A DNA stretch of 32,016 bases from Gemmatimonadota bacterium. Lineage in GTDB: Bacteria; Gemmatimonadota; Gemmatimonadetes; Gemmatimonadales; GWC2-71-9. Under the pieces are notes generated by a model. That model was not told the origin of the DNA, made no database searches, and saw only the letters and a list, made by a program, of their open reading frames with translations. The stretch spans positions 1 to 32,016 of the forward strand of contig JAOTWK010000006.1 of NCBI GenBank assembly GCA_029862935.1, given 5' to 3'. Shown piece by piece: positions 31,898 through 32,016 of this stretch (position 1 is its first letter; every line of letters starts with the position of its first letter). Position numbers and translations under genes: made by a program.

Positions 31898-32016
31898 GTT
31901 CTCCTTCAATACCGAGTTTCTAGCGATTCGCGAGTCACAATCTACCGCGCCATTGCGACGAAGTGCAGGCCCCTGCTGGCGAGTGCCGCGATGTCTCCTC
32001 ATCTTTCAGGCGCGGT

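Overview
The window is GC-rich, gene-dense bacterial chromosome. I see no tRNA, rRNA, CRISPR array, insertion sequence or phage gene. The proteins point to a Gram-negative, outer-membrane-bearing bacterium: RND efflux, TolC, DUF481 and TPR/beta-barrel outer-membrane proteins, and many lipoproteins with lipoboxes. The mix of families resembles Gemmatimonadota (or perhaps Acidobacteriota), but that is a judgement from remembered family resemblance, not from a search.

Layout. 1-2396: a 5'-truncated proline-iminopeptidase-like hydrolase, a small lipoprotein, and an ArsR/SRPBCC pair whose start codon lies inside a 26-bp perfect palindrome. 2397-2633: intergenic region with a long hairpin and a sigma-54-like promoter. 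2634-9776: the most interesting block, a five-gene operon that looks like a divergent synthase-dependent exopolysaccharide system. It encodes a BcsE-like NTPase/receiver/GGDEF-like regulator, a TPR plus beta-barrel exporter with an inner-membrane anchor and a proline-rich linker, a PgaC-like family 2 glycosyltransferase, a tiny membrane protein, and a degenerate deacetylase-like periplasmic protein. 9777-12257: membrane protein, lipoprotein, DHFR-like reductase, isoprenylcysteine methyltransferase-like protein. 12284-12615: a self-contained unit with promoter, palindrome, FmdB-type zinc ribbon and terminator. 12827-19206: a long, tightly packed and often overlapping run of small genes (DUF2277, flavin-binding protein, lipoproteins, SRPBCC, Cdd1-like HhH protein, membrane/coiled-coil protein), ending with an epimerase and a DapA-like aldolase. 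19250-24659 (minus): a tripartite RND efflux operon in the order permease, TolC, adaptor. 24741-30904: small Cys-motif protein, AMMECR1/AmrA, SAM methyltransferase, DUF4345-like protein, L-serine dehydratase, membrane protein, carbonic-anhydrase-like protein, and class-C beta-lactamase-like serine hydrolase. 30933-31897: remnant of a DinB-type gene running into a convergent DUF481 outer-membrane protein.

How the genes work together. In the exopolysaccharide block, the glycosyltransferase would polymerise and push a glycan through the inner membrane, the small protein may assist as PgaD does, the deacetylase-like protein would bind or modify the chain in the periplasm, and the TPR/barrel protein would export it. 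The first gene would tie synthesis to a nucleotide or c-di-GMP signal. The RND genes form a complete efflux pump. Two promoters (arsR and fmdB) place the predicted transcription start at the ATG, suggesting leaderless mRNAs, and two genes (epimerase and methyltransferase) appear to have coding sequence upstream of their first ATG that offers only non-AUG starts. No gap without a gene exceeds about 300 bases. The two largest are 9777-10029, where I see only a short inverted repeat, and 12530-12826, which holds the fmdB terminator.
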